DNA of 64,000 nucleotides from Leptolyngbya sp. CCY15150 (GTDB taxonomy: Bacteria; Cyanobacteriota; Cyanobacteriia; RECH01), in contig NZ_JACSWB010000207.1 of assembly GCF_016888135.1 (NCBI RefSeq), positions 248,001 to 312,000 on the forward strand, written 5' to 3'. How positions within the stretch are numbered: the stretch's first letter is position 1; the number at the start of each line of letters is the position of its first letter. The translations under genes and the position numbers were made by a program. Below, piece by piece: positions 36,048 through 44,748 of this stretch. The notes below the pieces were generated by a model, which was not told the origin of the DNA, made no database searches, and saw only the letters and a program-made list of their open reading frames with translations.

Positions 36048-37151
36048 ATGATGGCTAAAACAGGATATACCTTGCCGGTGTTTGCCGTGGCGGCAGCGAA
36101 GGCGGCAGTGCTGCATTTGAATGGCTATGAGCGATCGCCCTCCCAGATCGAGCTGCATCTGTTGCCAGGATCGGCCATGATTCCCATTGAGCAGGTGGCT
36201 CAGGTGGATGATCGGACAGCCTTGGCGATTTGCCGTAGTGATCCGGGGGATAACCTAGACCTGACGCGCCATACGCCGATTTGGGCTTGGGTGCAGTGGG
36301 GCGATCGCCAGGCTCAACCCTTGATTCTCGAAGCTGGGGAGGGGCTGGGACGGACGGCGGAGGGGGAGGCGGCCATCTATCGCTATGCCCGACAGTTGTT
36401 TGAGGCGAACCTGCTGCCCTGGATTCCCAGCGATCGCTCCCTAACGGTACGGATCATTATGCCGGAGGGGGCGCAACTGGCCCAGCGCACCTCAAATGCA
36501 GCCTTTGGTATCTTGGACGGTTTGGCCCTGCTGGGGACGAGCGGCATTGCCCAGCCGCTTTCGGTGGCGGATCATCTGGAGGCGTTTCGCGAGACCCTGG
36601 GGCAGACGGCGGCAACCCAGCCCCACCTAGTGTTTTGTATTGGCAACAATGGGCGGCAGGTGGCGCAGCGCCTAGGCATTCCGGAAGCAGTACAAGTGCA
36701 AACGGGGAATTGGCTAGGGGCGATGCTGGTGGAGGCGGGGGCGCTGGAGGTGTCGTCTGTGTTGCTTTTGGGCTACCACGGCAAGTTGGTGAAGCTGGCG
36801 GGCGGTATTTTCAATACGTCGAGCCATGTGGCGGATGGACGCCTGGAAATCCTAGCGGCAATGTTGGCTCAGGTGCCAGGGGAGGGCGATCGCCTGGCTC
36901 AGATCCGCAGGGTGCTAGCAGCAAAGACGGCGGATGCGGCCCAGCGCTATCTGGCGGAGCAGGGAATCGGGGAGCAGGTCTTCCAAAAGATGGCCACGAG
37001 GGTCAGTGAACGGGCGATCGCCTACGCGCTGAAATATAGCGATCGCGCCCTGACGATTGGCACGCTGGTGTTTGACCGGGGTGGAGTGGTGTTGGCCCAG
37101 GATCCGACGGCTAGCGATCTGTTGGCACGGTGGGCCAACGTGGAGCCTTAG
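36048..37151 (+). CDS. cbiD: Cobalt-precorrin-5B C1-methyltransferase
   Basis: The 367-residue CbiD enzyme methylates C1 in the cobalt-early pathway. Family stretches are TGYTLPVFAVAAAKAAVLHL at the start, the RYARQLFEANL region, LVFCIGNNGRQVAQRLG near the SAM site, and LLLGYHGKLVKLAGGIFNTSSHVADGR (typical). AAGGGG precedes the ATG. It lies after the defence pair but belongs to the same pathway as the genes before it. Its stop overlaps the cbiC stop tail to tail by four bases. Confidence 0.93.
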   Translation: MMAKTGYTLPVFAVAAAKAAVLHLNGYERSPSQIELHLLPGSAMIPIEQVAQVDDRTALAICRSDPGDNLDLTRHTPIWAWVQWGDRQAQPLILEAGEGLGRTAEGEAAIYRYARQLFEANLLPWIPSDRSLTVRIIMPEGAQLAQRTSNAAFGILDGLALLGTSGIAQPLSVADHLEAFRETLGQTAATQPHLVFCIGNNGRQVAQRLGIPEAVQVQTGNWLGAMLVEAGALEVSSVLLLGYHGKLVKLAGGIFNTSSHVADGRLEILAAMLAQVPGEGDRLAQIRRVLAAKTADAAQRYLAEQGIGEQVFQKMATRVSERAIAYALKYSDRALTIGTLVFDRGGVVLAQDPTASDLLARWANVEP

Positions 37152-37768
37152 GGGGCGGCTTCCTCAGGGGCGATCGCCAGTTGGATTAAAGCGTTGACAA
37201 TGGCGGCGGCGACGGGCGACCCGCCTTTGCGTCCTCGCACCTGAATCTGGGGGACGGAAACCTGAGATAGAGCATGTTTGGCGTCCTCCACGGCCACGAA
37301 TCCTACCGGGACACCGATGATCAGCGCTGGAGCGATGTCTCCGGCTTGGATCAAGTCCACGAGGGTCAGCAGGGCCGTGGGGGCGTTGCCCACCACAAAG
37401 ATACTGTGGGGATAGTGGCGGGCAACGGTAGCCATGCCGGCGGCGGTGCGGGTGCTGCCGTCGCCGTCAAAATCTAGGGCACAGTAGAGGGGCGATTTGG
37501 TCTGCGCTACGGTGCTAGCGACGCCCATGGCCACCATGCGCACATCAACCACAATCGGGACATGGGTGTGGATGGCTTGGATGCCGGCGGCGATCGCTCC
37601 GGAGCTGAAGTGGAAAAGCGCGCTCAGGTCAAAATCTGCTGTGGAATGGATGGCCCGGCGGACAATGGCGTATTCTGCCGCATTCCAAGGGTGAGAACCG
37701 ATTTCTTGATCAATAATGGCAAAACTTTGGGCGGTGATGGGATGGAGGCTGGAGACGTTCCTACTCAT
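37148..37768 (-). CDS. cbiC: Precorrin-8X methylmutase
   Basis: The 206-residue enzyme (CobH equivalent) moves a methyl group from C11 to C12, giving hydrogenobyrinic or cobyrinic acid. Motifs: HPITAQSFAIIDQEIG, IRRAIHSTADFD-type (here VRRAIHSTADFDL, with the catalytic His), VDVRMVAMGVA and IGVPVGFVAVEDAKHAL. The start at 37768 gives the normal family length; longer in-frame starts run into the neighbouring gene. It overlaps the upstream gene by eight bases. Confidence 0.93.
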   Translation of the reverse strand: MSRNVSSLHPITAQSFAIIDQEIGSHPWNAAEYAIVRRAIHSTADFDLSALFHFSSGAIAAGIQAIHTHVPIVVDVRMVAMGVASTVAQTKSPLYCALDFDGDGSTRTAAGMATVARHYPHSIFVVGNAPTALLTLVDLIQAGDIAPALIIGVPVGFVAVEDAKHALSQVSVPQIQVRGRKGGSPVAAAIVNALIQLAIAPEEAAP

Positions 37769-38213
37769 TGTGCTTGACCCGAGCCAGCCGTGCTTCCATG
37801 GCGCTGGTGAGGTAATGCCCCGCCATGACGCCACTAGACATATAGTATTCATCGTCGCTGAGCTGGTAGAGCGTTTCAAAGCCCGTGCGGCGTTGGCGAT
37901 CGCCCAACACCCAATACCGTTGAACAATGGATTCAGGAGCCACCCAGCCCTCGCCTTCCACCTTGCCGAGCAGGCTATGCTGCAGCACAAAGGTATATTG
38001 GCGATCGCCAAGGTTCAGCCGACCGCGATATTGATAGGATACGCCTTCGCGCTCTGAGCCAGGAAATTCTAGCTTGGTCACCATGGTGTACCAGTCGTCT
38101 TTGCTCCAGGCCACTAAAATTTTTCCCTTCACAGGAATGGGCATACCGTCGCGTTCTAGCCAACTGCCCTGCAGCCGCCAGCGTCCAGCTTCCATCAAAA
38201 AGGTATGACTCAC
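37761..38213 (-). CDS. Conserved cyanobacterial protein of unknown function
   Basis: The ~150-residue protein starts most likely at the GTG at 38213 (VSHTFLMEAGRWRLQGSWLE). It reads as a beta-rich, soluble fold resembling lipocalin-like cyanobacterial domains: repeated strand patterns GRWRLQGSWLERDGMPIPVKG, ILVAWSKDDWYTMVTKLEF and YTFVLQHSLLGKVEGEGWV. No catalytic motif was recognised. Its stop overlaps the cbiC start by eight bases, so the two are probably translated together, though a link with B12 is only inferred. An in-frame opening to 38276 exists but looks non-conserved. Confidence 0.65.
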   Translation of the reverse strand: MSHTFLMEAGRWRLQGSWLERDGMPIPVKGKILVAWSKDDWYTMVTKLEFPGSEREGVSYQYRGRLNLGDRQYTFVLQHSLLGKVEGEGWVAPESIVQRYWVLGDRQRRTGFETLYQLSDDEYYMSSGVMAGHYLTSAMEARLARVKHNE

Positions 38214-38348
38214 GGTGATGTTCTCCCTAGCTCCTCCCACAACATGGCATCTCGATCCACCCCTGGTAACGGGCACGGGTTACCGCCCGTCTCCTGGTTC
38301 AATTCTGTGGGGATGGATGGACTGAAGGCAAGGGGGTAGCGGCTGGCG

Positions 38349-39518
38349 TTAGAGTGCATGGTGGAGATCTCCCAACAATACAGCGTGACTGGCCCCGGTT
38401 GCATCCGGGAGATTGCCGGGAATTCCCTGGGTACGCCAATAGGCCAAGATGGCAAAGGCGATCGCTTCTTTGGCATCGGCGGGCATCCCAATGTCGTCGC
38501 TGGTCATGACCTCGCAGGTGGGCAGATGGGCCTGAATGCGCTGATGTAGATAGCGATTGCGGCTGCCGCCACCACAGAGGACGACCTGATCTGGCAGGCA
38601 GGGCAAGAAGGTTTGATAGCTGTGGGCAATAGAGGCGGCGGTTAGATCAGTGAGGGTGGCTAGGAGATCGGCTGGGGAGAGGTGGTAGGCGGCGGCATCG
38701 GCTAGGCATTGCTCTAAATAGGCCTGGCCAAATAACTCTCGACCGGTGGATTTGGGCGGTGGAGCGTGGAAAAAGTCCTGCTGGAGCCATTGTTCGACCA
38801 AGGCGTCTTGTACCGTGCCGCTGGCAGCCCATGCTCCGTCCTGATCATAGGTTTGCTGACCGTTGGACAGGTGATAGACGGCCAAATCGATCAACACGTT
38901 ACCGGGGCCTGTATCCCAACCGCGCACCTGCTGACGATAGGCGGCGAGGGTTTCGGGATGGTCGGTTTGCTGCAGAGGCCGGGGCGGGAGGTAGGCGACG
39001 TTGCCGATGCCGCCGAGATTTTGCACGCAGCGATGATATTTGGGATGGCTGAGCAAGCAAGCATCGATGGGAGGCACGAGGGGCGCACCCTGACCGCCTG
39101 CGGCCATGTCGGCGGCTCGGAAATTACTCACTGTGGTGCAATGGGTTTGGTGGGCGATCGCCTCTCCCCGACCCAGTTGGACGGTGTAGCCTAGGTCTGC
39201 GCCTTGACCGGGGGGACGGTGGAAGACCGTTTGTCCATGGGAGCCGATCAGATCAACGGGGCCATGGGCGGCTTGCAGGGCGATCGCCGCTTGGGCAAAC
39301 TGATGGGCAATAGCATCATCCAGAGCTGCCAGATCCGGCAACGATATGGGCTCACCATGACAGACCCGCAGAATCTGCGATCGCAGTTCGTCGGGATAGG
39401 CGTAGGTAGCACTGCCGACGACCTCCACGGATAAATCAAAGGTCGTGCCCGTTAGGGTGACCCATGCTGCATCAATTCCATCCACTGATGTGCCGCTGAT
39501 TAGCCCAATAACCCGCAT
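38349..39518 (-). CDS. anmK: Anhydro-N-acetylmuramic acid kinase
   Basis: The 389-residue enzyme cleaves and phosphorylates 1,6-anhydro-MurNAc, recycling peptidoglycan. The N-terminus [18 protein letters not shown] is diagnostic, and [38 protein letters not shown] and [10 protein letters not shown] follow in the proper order. It sits between the B12 genes, which may be chance. No MurQ gene adjoins it. A downstream Leu/Ala-rich end is normal. Confidence 0.95.
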   Translation of the reverse strand: MRVIGLISGTSVDGIDAAWVTLTGTTFDLSVEVVGSATYAYPDELRSQILRVCHGEPISLPDLAALDDAIAHQFAQAAIALQAAHGPVDLIGSHGQTVFHRPPGQGADLGYTVQLGRGEAIAHQTHCTTVSNFRAADMAAGGQGAPLVPPIDACLLSHPKYHRCVQNLGGIGNVAYLPPRPLQQTDHPETLAAYRQQVRGWDTGPGNVLIDLAVYHLSNGQQTYDQDGAWAASGTVQDALVEQWLQQDFFHAPPPKSTGRELFGQAYLEQCLADAAAYHLSPADLLATLTDLTAASIAHSYQTFLPCLPDQVVLCGGGSRNRYLHQRIQAHLPTCEVMTSDDIGMPADAKEAIAFAILAYWRTQGIPGNLPDATGASHAVLLGDLHHAL

Positions 39519-39580
39519 GGTATTGTCCGATGAAACGCATCCGTTCTATCTTATGCGGGATTGGGTAGACCGAGATTAGG

Positions 39581-40651
39581 TTAACCAGGATTGATGACCT
39601 GTAATCTCGGCGCGATCGCTGCAAACTGACGCTGTAAACCTGCTGCATCCAGTTGCCGACCAATGACCACCAGTTGGGTTTGTCGCAGGTCACTAGGTTT
39701 CCAGGGACGATCATAGAAGTGATCAAAGCGATCGCCCACCCCCTGCAACACCAAGCGCATCGCCTTATGGGGCACCGCAACAAAGCCCTTAATGCGATAG
39801 ATCTCCTGCTGTTGCACCAGTTGCCGCAGCTCCTCCACCAAGCGTTCTGGATCGCATTCGCCACCGATCAGCGGCACCGCTTGGATATCGTCGTCATGGT
39901 CATCATGGCTGTGATCATGGTCGTGATCATGGTGGCTGGGGCGTTGACCTAGGTCGTCTTCCACCGCCGCATTGAAGCCCAGCAGCACCTCCGCTGCCAC
40001 CGCTCCCTGGTGGCACGGCACCAGCTTCACGCCCGGCCGCAGCTCCTGCCGCAGCCAAGCTTCCACCCGCTGGCGATCGCCCTGGGAAATGCGATCGCCC
40101 TTGGTGAGCAAGACCAAATCGGCGCAGGCTAACTGATCTTCAAATAATTCTTCAATCGGGGTTTCATGGTCGAGGCTATCATCCGCCTGGCGCTGAGCGT
40201 TCAGGGCATCCAGATCGCCCACCACCTGTCCACGGGACATCGCCTCACAGTCCACCACGGTAATCACGCCGTCTACCGTGGCACCGGTGCGAATTTCGGG
40301 CCAGCGGAACGCCTGCACCAAAGGTTTGGGCAGTGCCAATCCTGAAGTTTCAATCACAATACAATCCAGTTGCTCGCGCCGCTGCAGCAGGGTTTGCATC
40401 GTCGGCAAAAATTCTTCCTGCACGGTGCAGCAGAGACAGCCGTTAGCCAGTTCTACAATATTGCTGGGCTGGTCGTCTTCATCGCACACCTGACAGGTAC
40501 GCAGCAGGTCGCCATCAATACCAATTTCGCCAAATTCATTCACCAAGACAGCGATACGTCGGCCCTGATTATTTTGCAAGAGATGGCGAATTAAGGTGGT
40601 CTTACCTGCGCCGAGGAAGCCGGTAATCACAGTTACGGGAATTTTATGCAT
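39581..40651 (-). CDS. cobW: CobW-family GTPase (COG0523 metallochaperone) with His-rich segment
   Basis: The 356-residue protein has the G3E GTPase motifs VITGFLGAGKTT (P-loop, residues ~9-19 from this start), the CLCC metal motif near 72-75, and the ETSGLA loop. A His/Asp-rich stretch (HDHDHDHSHDDHDDD) separates the GTPase and CobW C-terminal domains. The family delivers metals such as Zn2+ or Co2+ to targets. Its place in a B12 region makes cobalt plausible, but zinc (ZNG1-like) is equally possible from sequence. The second ATG has AAAGGA at six bases and is preferred to 40657. Confidence 0.85.
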   Translation of the reverse strand: MHKIPVTVITGFLGAGKTTLIRHLLQNNQGRRIAVLVNEFGEIGIDGDLLRTCQVCDEDDQPSNIVELANGCLCCTVQEEFLPTMQTLLQRREQLDCIVIETSGLALPKPLVQAFRWPEIRTGATVDGVITVVDCEAMSRGQVVGDLDALNAQRQADDSLDHETPIEELFEDQLACADLVLLTKGDRISQGDRQRVEAWLRQELRPGVKLVPCHQGAVAAEVLLGFNAAVEDDLGQRPSHHDHDHDHSHDDHDDDIQAVPLIGGECDPERLVEELRQLVQQQEIYRIKGFVAVPHKAMRLVLQGVGDRFDHFYDRPWKPSDLRQTQLVVIGRQLDAAGLQRQFAAIAPRLQVINPG

Positions 40652-41067
40652 AGCCATCCTTTAGGGAACTGTAGAGAAAAGCGATCGCTCCTCAACACTG
40701 CTGAACCATCCTATGTGGGGCAGCCTGCTAAACTTGGCGTAGATTCTCTCCCTGACCAATCTAGAAGACATCCAAGGCATGACGCAGCCTACACCGATAG
40801 CTGGCTGGCGCATCGTTGCCCCTCATCCCCCAACCCCTTCTCCCACAAGGGGAGCAGGGGAGCAAGAGTGCAGAGCATGGGTTGCTTTCAAAGCCCCTCT
40901 ACCGCCTTGGGAGAGGGGTTGGGGTGAGGGTTTTTCAAGCCCCTCTACCGCCCTGGGAGAGGGGTTGGGGGTGAGGGTCTTTCAAGCCCTTCTGCCGCCC
41001 TGAAAGAGAGGTTTGGGGTGAAGATCTTCAAGAGCGATCGCCTGACAATAACTGGTTTTACAGGTTC
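40652..41067. repeat. Intergenic block of tandem C-rich/G-rich repeats
   Basis: No gene. A 47-bp unit beginning TTCAAGCCCCTCTACCGCC and ending GGGGTTGGGGTGAGGG-like occurs three times in tandem at about 40887-40933, 40934-40980 and 40981-41029; the last copy is degenerate. A related C-rich piece lies at 40818-40870. Each unit can form a C-rich/G-rich stem. Dispersed relatives are at 14.8, 26.35 and 55.8 kb. Confidence 0.85.
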
Positions 41068-41721
41068 TTAGCCGAGAACAGTGGCACTGAGAAAAGCGGT
41101 GCCGAGTCCACAGATAAGAAATCCAGCGAATCGTAGCGATAGCGGACGTTCCGTGGAGGGAAGATCCACCCGGCGAGCTATACCGTAGGCGGCCAGGGCG
41201 ATCGCCCCCTGAATGACCGTGAAGCCTAGGAGATAGGCCACGAGCGGCATCATCTCTGCGCCAATGATCGCTTCCCCATAGGCATAGCCATGGAAGAGAC
41301 CGGCGATCGCCCCTAGGATCACCACAGGCAAGAGCGGCAACTGCTGCCGCAGGGCCAGGAGAATACCGAACATCACCACGGATCCAGAGATGAAGATTTC
41401 CGCAGCGGGCAAATTCCAGCCGAGTAGATGGACACTGGTACCCAGGAGGGATGATAGGACAAAGCCCAAAGGAATGACTAAGCCAGACGGCCAGAGTGCG
41501 GCTAGCAAACCTGATGCCACCACAAAGGTTGCATGGTCGAGACCAATGACCGGGTGACCTAGCCCCGATAGAAATCCGGACATGAAGGTCGTGGGTGTCT
41601 GTCCACCAAAGGGATGGTGAGCCAGGGCAGGCGTTGCGTAGAGAGCGATCGCTCCCAGGGCTAGCGCTAGGATAATGCCCGCTCGCACCGGACGCTGAAC
41701 GGTGGTGATGGAATGGAACAC
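41068..41721 (-). CDS. hupE: HupE/UreJ-family membrane protein (probable cobalt transporter)
   Basis: The 217-residue protein starts at the GTG at 41721, with GAGGT eight bases upstream; the ATG further up lies inside the riboswitch and is unlikely. A signal/first helix (IILALALGAIALYATPALA) precedes the mature HHPFGG end. Then HxxxGxDH-type motif GLGHPVIGLDHATFVVASGLL marks the HupE/UreJ family, followed by five or six helices with LFHGYAYGEA. These carry Ni2+ or Co2+. The cobalamin riboswitch upstream makes cobalt the likely substrate. Confidence 0.85.
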   Translation of the reverse strand: MFHSITTVQRPVRAGIILALALGAIALYATPALAHHPFGGQTPTTFMSGFLSGLGHPVIGLDHATFVVASGLLAALWPSGLVIPLGFVLSSLLGTSVHLLGWNLPAAEIFISGSVVMFGILLALRQQLPLLPVVILGAIAGLFHGYAYGEAIIGAEMMPLVAYLLGFTVIQGAIALAAYGIARRVDLPSTERPLSLRFAGFLICGLGTAFLSATVLG

Positions 41722-41760
41722 GGTCTGTACCTCGCAGATGTGTAGGGTGTGCTTTGTATC

Positions 41761-41915
41761 GGTAGGCATCCTGGCTGAGACCTAGCTCTCTCTTTACTCC
41801 ATGAGAGACCCATGATCATGACAGTTGCGGGACAGCGTCGGACTTGCACCGAACTTTCCCTAAACAGGAGCGATCGCCCCTGCTCTCCAATGGCTGCTCC
41901 CCATCAGAACCGACT
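41761..41915 (-). promoter_or_regulatory. Cobalamin riboswitch upstream of hupE
   Basis: Read on the minus strand: GGGAAAGTTCGGTGCAAGTCC, then CGCTGTCCCGCAACTGTCAT with the conserved core, and the 3' box CAGCCAGGATGCC. This is a second adenosylcobalamin riboswitch, independent of the one at 27.1 kb. It should repress hupE when B12 is plentiful. Confidence 0.9.
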
Positions 41916-42203
41916 CATGAGATATCAGGCTACCATGTTGCTCTGCTGGGTCAACATAAGTTTTTTGACGGGGTTGGGATTGAGGACTAGTTCCGGAAAT
42001 ACATCGATACTCTTTTTTGCAACTCCTTTTTGCGACTCTTTTTTGTGCCCCAGCATCTAAATTAAGTAAGATATTTATCAATAGGCATTTATCTATGTTT
42101 ATCATCAGGCACTTTCATGGGCTGTCAGCCTTGCTTTAAGCGATCGCTCCTTTCGGCACCCATGAAATGCACGGGGAGCGATCGCTCTGTACTATGGAGT
42201 GAA
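41916..42203. repeat. Gap with long HIP1-flanked inverted repeat
   Basis: No gene. AGCGATCGCTCC (42139-42150) pairs perfectly over 12 bases with GGAGCGATCGCT (42175-42186), with a loop of 24 bases. It is downstream of the methyltransferase gene (minus strand), but no T-run supports termination. Confidence 0.6.
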
Positions 42204-43337
42204 CTAGGTGCGGGTCATCAGAAATTGACCGTTACCATTGATTTCACCATCACAACTTGCAAAGTTGGAAACGAACCAGATCAGGTAAAAGCGCCAGATG
42301 CGACGGAATTTTATAAAGTCGATCCCATAATCAAGATCTTTGATCTCGTCATAGTGATCATCAAAGCGCTGGAGCCAGCTAGCAAAGGTTTTGGAATAGT
42401 TGTTGCCGTTCATATACCAGCGTTTCACGGTTTTTAGGTGTTGGTTGCGGGCTGGGGGAGCATCAAAATTCCAGTAGCGACCATGGGGAAAAATATACCG
42501 ATGGGTGTAGACACTGGAGACATTATTGGGTAAACGCACCGTAATAATATGCAAAAAGAACTGACCTTTAGGCTTCAAGAAAGACGCAATTTTTTCAAAC
42601 GCGTGGGTCAAATTGCCAACATGACAAAAAACACCCATGGATAGAGCTTTGTCAAACGTCTCTTCAAATTGAATTGTGTTAAAATCTCCTTCGACCAAGG
42701 TGAATCGGTCTGAGCTAAGATAACTCTTAGGATCCTTCATGCGCTGGCGAACATCTTCGCACTGTTCATGGCTGAGACTCAGTCCTGTAAACCGAACATT
42801 GGGGAATTTCGACATGACATAGTTTGGGACAGCAGCCCATCCACAACCCACATCTAGGACATGGTCACCATCTTGAATGCCGAGCTTCTCTATAGCGTCA
42901 TCGACCATGTGCATCTGCGCCTGTTCAAGGTCAGCAGCTCCCCTTTCCCACAGCGCCATGGTGTATTTAGGATACATTAAATCCCAGTCCCCCAACATCA
43001 GCTTAAACATTTTCTGTGGGAGGTCGTACTGAACTTTCATCAAATCCTGAGATCCTTCTGCCACGTGATCTGTCTCATTCAGTACCCAGTCGTAGGGAGC
43101 TAGCAGAGATGGAAAATGTTTGAACAGAATTGGCATACAGGTATCAAAAAGCGATCGCAAAACAGCGTCGGGAACCTCTAGACCGTTAATGTAAGACTCC
43201 GCTACGGCCATCTGTAAAGCGTTGAATACTTTGACGGCTCCTCGACTCGTTTGATAAGCAATTGGATGCTTGTGGCTAATATCTCCTATGAGCGGAAGAT
43301 AGGCTTGAACAGTTTGTTTGGTAGTAGTGAGACTCAT
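42204..43337 (-). CDS. SAM-dependent methyltransferase, cyclopropane-fatty-acid-synthase-like
   Basis: The 377-residue protein has motif I VLDVGCGWAAVPNYV near residue 165, motif post-I TGLSLSHEQCEDVRQR, and the SMGVFCHVGN loop. The N-terminal ~140 residues are helical. This arrangement matches the cyclopropane fatty acid synthase / coclaurine N-methyltransferase-like group, whose members add methyl groups to lipids or small amines. The substrate is unknown. It is divergent from a membrane desaturase, with an inverted repeat between, so a lipid role is plausible. The ATG at 43337 (MSLTTTKQ) is preferred to 43355. Confidence 0.75.
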   Translation of the reverse strand: MSLTTTKQTVQAYLPLIGDISHKHPIAYQTSRGAVKVFNALQMAVAESYINGLEVPDAVLRSLFDTCMPILFKHFPSLLAPYDWVLNETDHVAEGSQDLMKVQYDLPQKMFKLMLGDWDLMYPKYTMALWERGAADLEQAQMHMVDDAIEKLGIQDGDHVLDVGCGWAAVPNYVMSKFPNVRFTGLSLSHEQCEDVRQRMKDPKSYLSSDRFTLVEGDFNTIQFEETFDKALSMGVFCHVGNLTHAFEKIASFLKPKGQFFLHIITVRLPNNVSSVYTHRYIFPHGRYWNFDAPPARNQHLKTVKRWYMNGNNYSKTFASWLQRFDDHYDEIKDLDYGIDFIKFRRIWRFYLIWFVSNFASCDGEINGNGQFLMTRT

Positions 43338-43492
43338 TGCACTCTCTCCAGTCATCTGTGGGCAAACGGCAAACGGCGTTGCTGAGTCCTGGGGTTAGCG
43401 TGGGGTGACAATGATGGGCTCGATGTTTTAATGCTCGTTACTAGTCAACAACACCTGTTAAGCCAACGATAGTGCTGAACTAAACCTTGGGC

Positions 43493-43513
43493 TTGACATT
43501 TTAAGAATGTCAA
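43493..43513. promoter_or_regulatory. Perfect 8-bp inverted repeat, operator candidate
   Basis: TTGACATT, five bases, AATGTCAA lies 33 bp before the desaturase ATG in the divergent intergenic region. The TTGACA part could double as a minus-35 box. Such a palindrome is the form of a dimeric regulator site. No regulator gene adjoins it. Confidence 0.55.
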
Positions 43514-43546
43514 AAGATTTGATCCTTGAAAAATTTACGGAACTTT

Positions 43547-44653
43547 ATGAACGTTACTGATCGTGAAATCTGGATAAGTCAGGCAGAGTATGCGAAGAAA
43601 CTCCGTCCCTTACTTCCTCCAGATGCATTTCTACCCGATAAAAGCAAAGTTGCTATTCTACTCATCAATGTTGCGATCTTACTGTTAGGCTGGGGCATTG
43701 CCAAGCATCTAGATCAGTGGTCTTGGTATCTACTATGGCTCTATCTGCCGCTGGCGATCGCCATGGGAAATAGTGTGATCATTCTCTTATTTAGTACCCA
43801 CGACTTGATGCACAGCAGTGCGGTGAAACAGCCCTTGCTGAGGAAGGTACTGAGCTTGATCGGACTGTCGATGTTGTGGATGCCGCCCACATTATGGAAG
43901 GCGGTGCATAACCGAGAGCATCACAGCAACACCAATTCTCTCCAAGATCCCGATCGCAATTACTTATTCGATCAGCCAAAAAGCTGGGGTAAATGGATCC
44001 AGAATTTGTTTGTGCCGTCGGTAGAGGTGCATCCTCTTTGGCTAGCCGTGGGCATGACATCGTCTTGGGCTGTCCATGCCTTTCGGAATCTCACGGCGGT
44101 GTTGTTATTCAATGATGGAAAAACCCGATATCCAGTGTTTTCCTTTACCGTTAGCCCTAAGGAACGAAAAGCGATCGCTCTGGAATTATTGGTGGTTATC
44201 GCCATTCACCTGAGCATTCTTAGCTATCTGGGCTGGCATCCAATTCCGCTGCTCTTGGGCTATTTTCTGCCCATTTGGAGTGGCTATTGCGGTGCCATGA
44301 TTTATATCTACACCAACCATATGCTATGCCGCATGACGCCGGTGAATGATCCGTTGATCAACAGCATATCGCTGCGGGTACCTAAGATCTTTGACGTGCT
44401 CCATCTCAACTTTTCTTACCATACGGAACACCATATCTTTCCTGGTATGAATTCAGACTACTATCCGATGGTGCAAGAGCTGCTTCAGGAACTCTATCCC
44501 GATCGCTTTAATCTTTTAGAGATCGGTAAGGTTTGGCAGTTGATGCTGCAAACGCCCCGCCACTATCGAGATGAGACGACGTTTACAACCAGCTCGGGCG
44601 ACCTGTCGATGGCTTGTCCATTGCCTGATCGAGGTGCCCAAGACCTGGGATAA
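43547..44653 (+). CDS. Membrane fatty acid desaturase
   Basis: The 368-residue protein has the three histidine boxes of membrane di-iron desaturases and hydroxylases: HDLMH (85-89), HNREHH (121-126) and HTEHH (292-296), separated by hydrophobic pairs of helices. Box spacing fits the acyl-lipid desaturase or related beta-carotene/sphingolipid group. The regiospecificity cannot be read. The ATG at 43547 was chosen because GGAA lies just upstream; a TTG at 43526 is possible. It is divergent from the methyltransferase gene. Confidence 0.8.
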   Translation: MNVTDREIWISQAEYAKKLRPLLPPDAFLPDKSKVAILLINVAILLLGWGIAKHLDQWSWYLLWLYLPLAIAMGNSVIILLFSTHDLMHSSAVKQPLLRKVLSLIGLSMLWMPPTLWKAVHNREHHSNTNSLQDPDRNYLFDQPKSWGKWIQNLFVPSVEVHPLWLAVGMTSSWAVHAFRNLTAVLLFNDGKTRYPVFSFTVSPKERKAIALELLVVIAIHLSILSYLGWHPIPLLLGYFLPIWSGYCGAMIYIYTNHMLCRMTPVNDPLINSISLRVPKIFDVLHLNFSYHTEHHIFPGMNSDYYPMVQELLQELYPDRFNLLEIGKVWQLMLQTPRHYRDETTFTTSSGDLSMACPLPDRGAQDLG

Positions 44654-44684
44654 GTTTGATTTGACATGGTGTAGACGGTGATCC

Positions 44685-44724
44685 AAGCGATCGCTCTTCT
44701 GGCTAGGAAGGCGATCGCTTTTTT
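44685..44724 (+). terminator. HIP1-stemmed terminator of the desaturase gene
   Basis: AAGCGATCGC pairs with GCGATCGCTT over ten bases, extended by CTTC/GAAG, and is followed by TTTT. Both arms are HIP1 octamers. It lies 32 bp after the desaturase stop. Confidence 0.85.
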
Positions 44725-44748
44725 CGTGTTGGGAACAGGGGCAAGACC

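Noticed and set aside
40818-41029. CRISPR array
   Set aside because: The 47-bp units are directly adjacent and similar along their full length, with no unique spacers.
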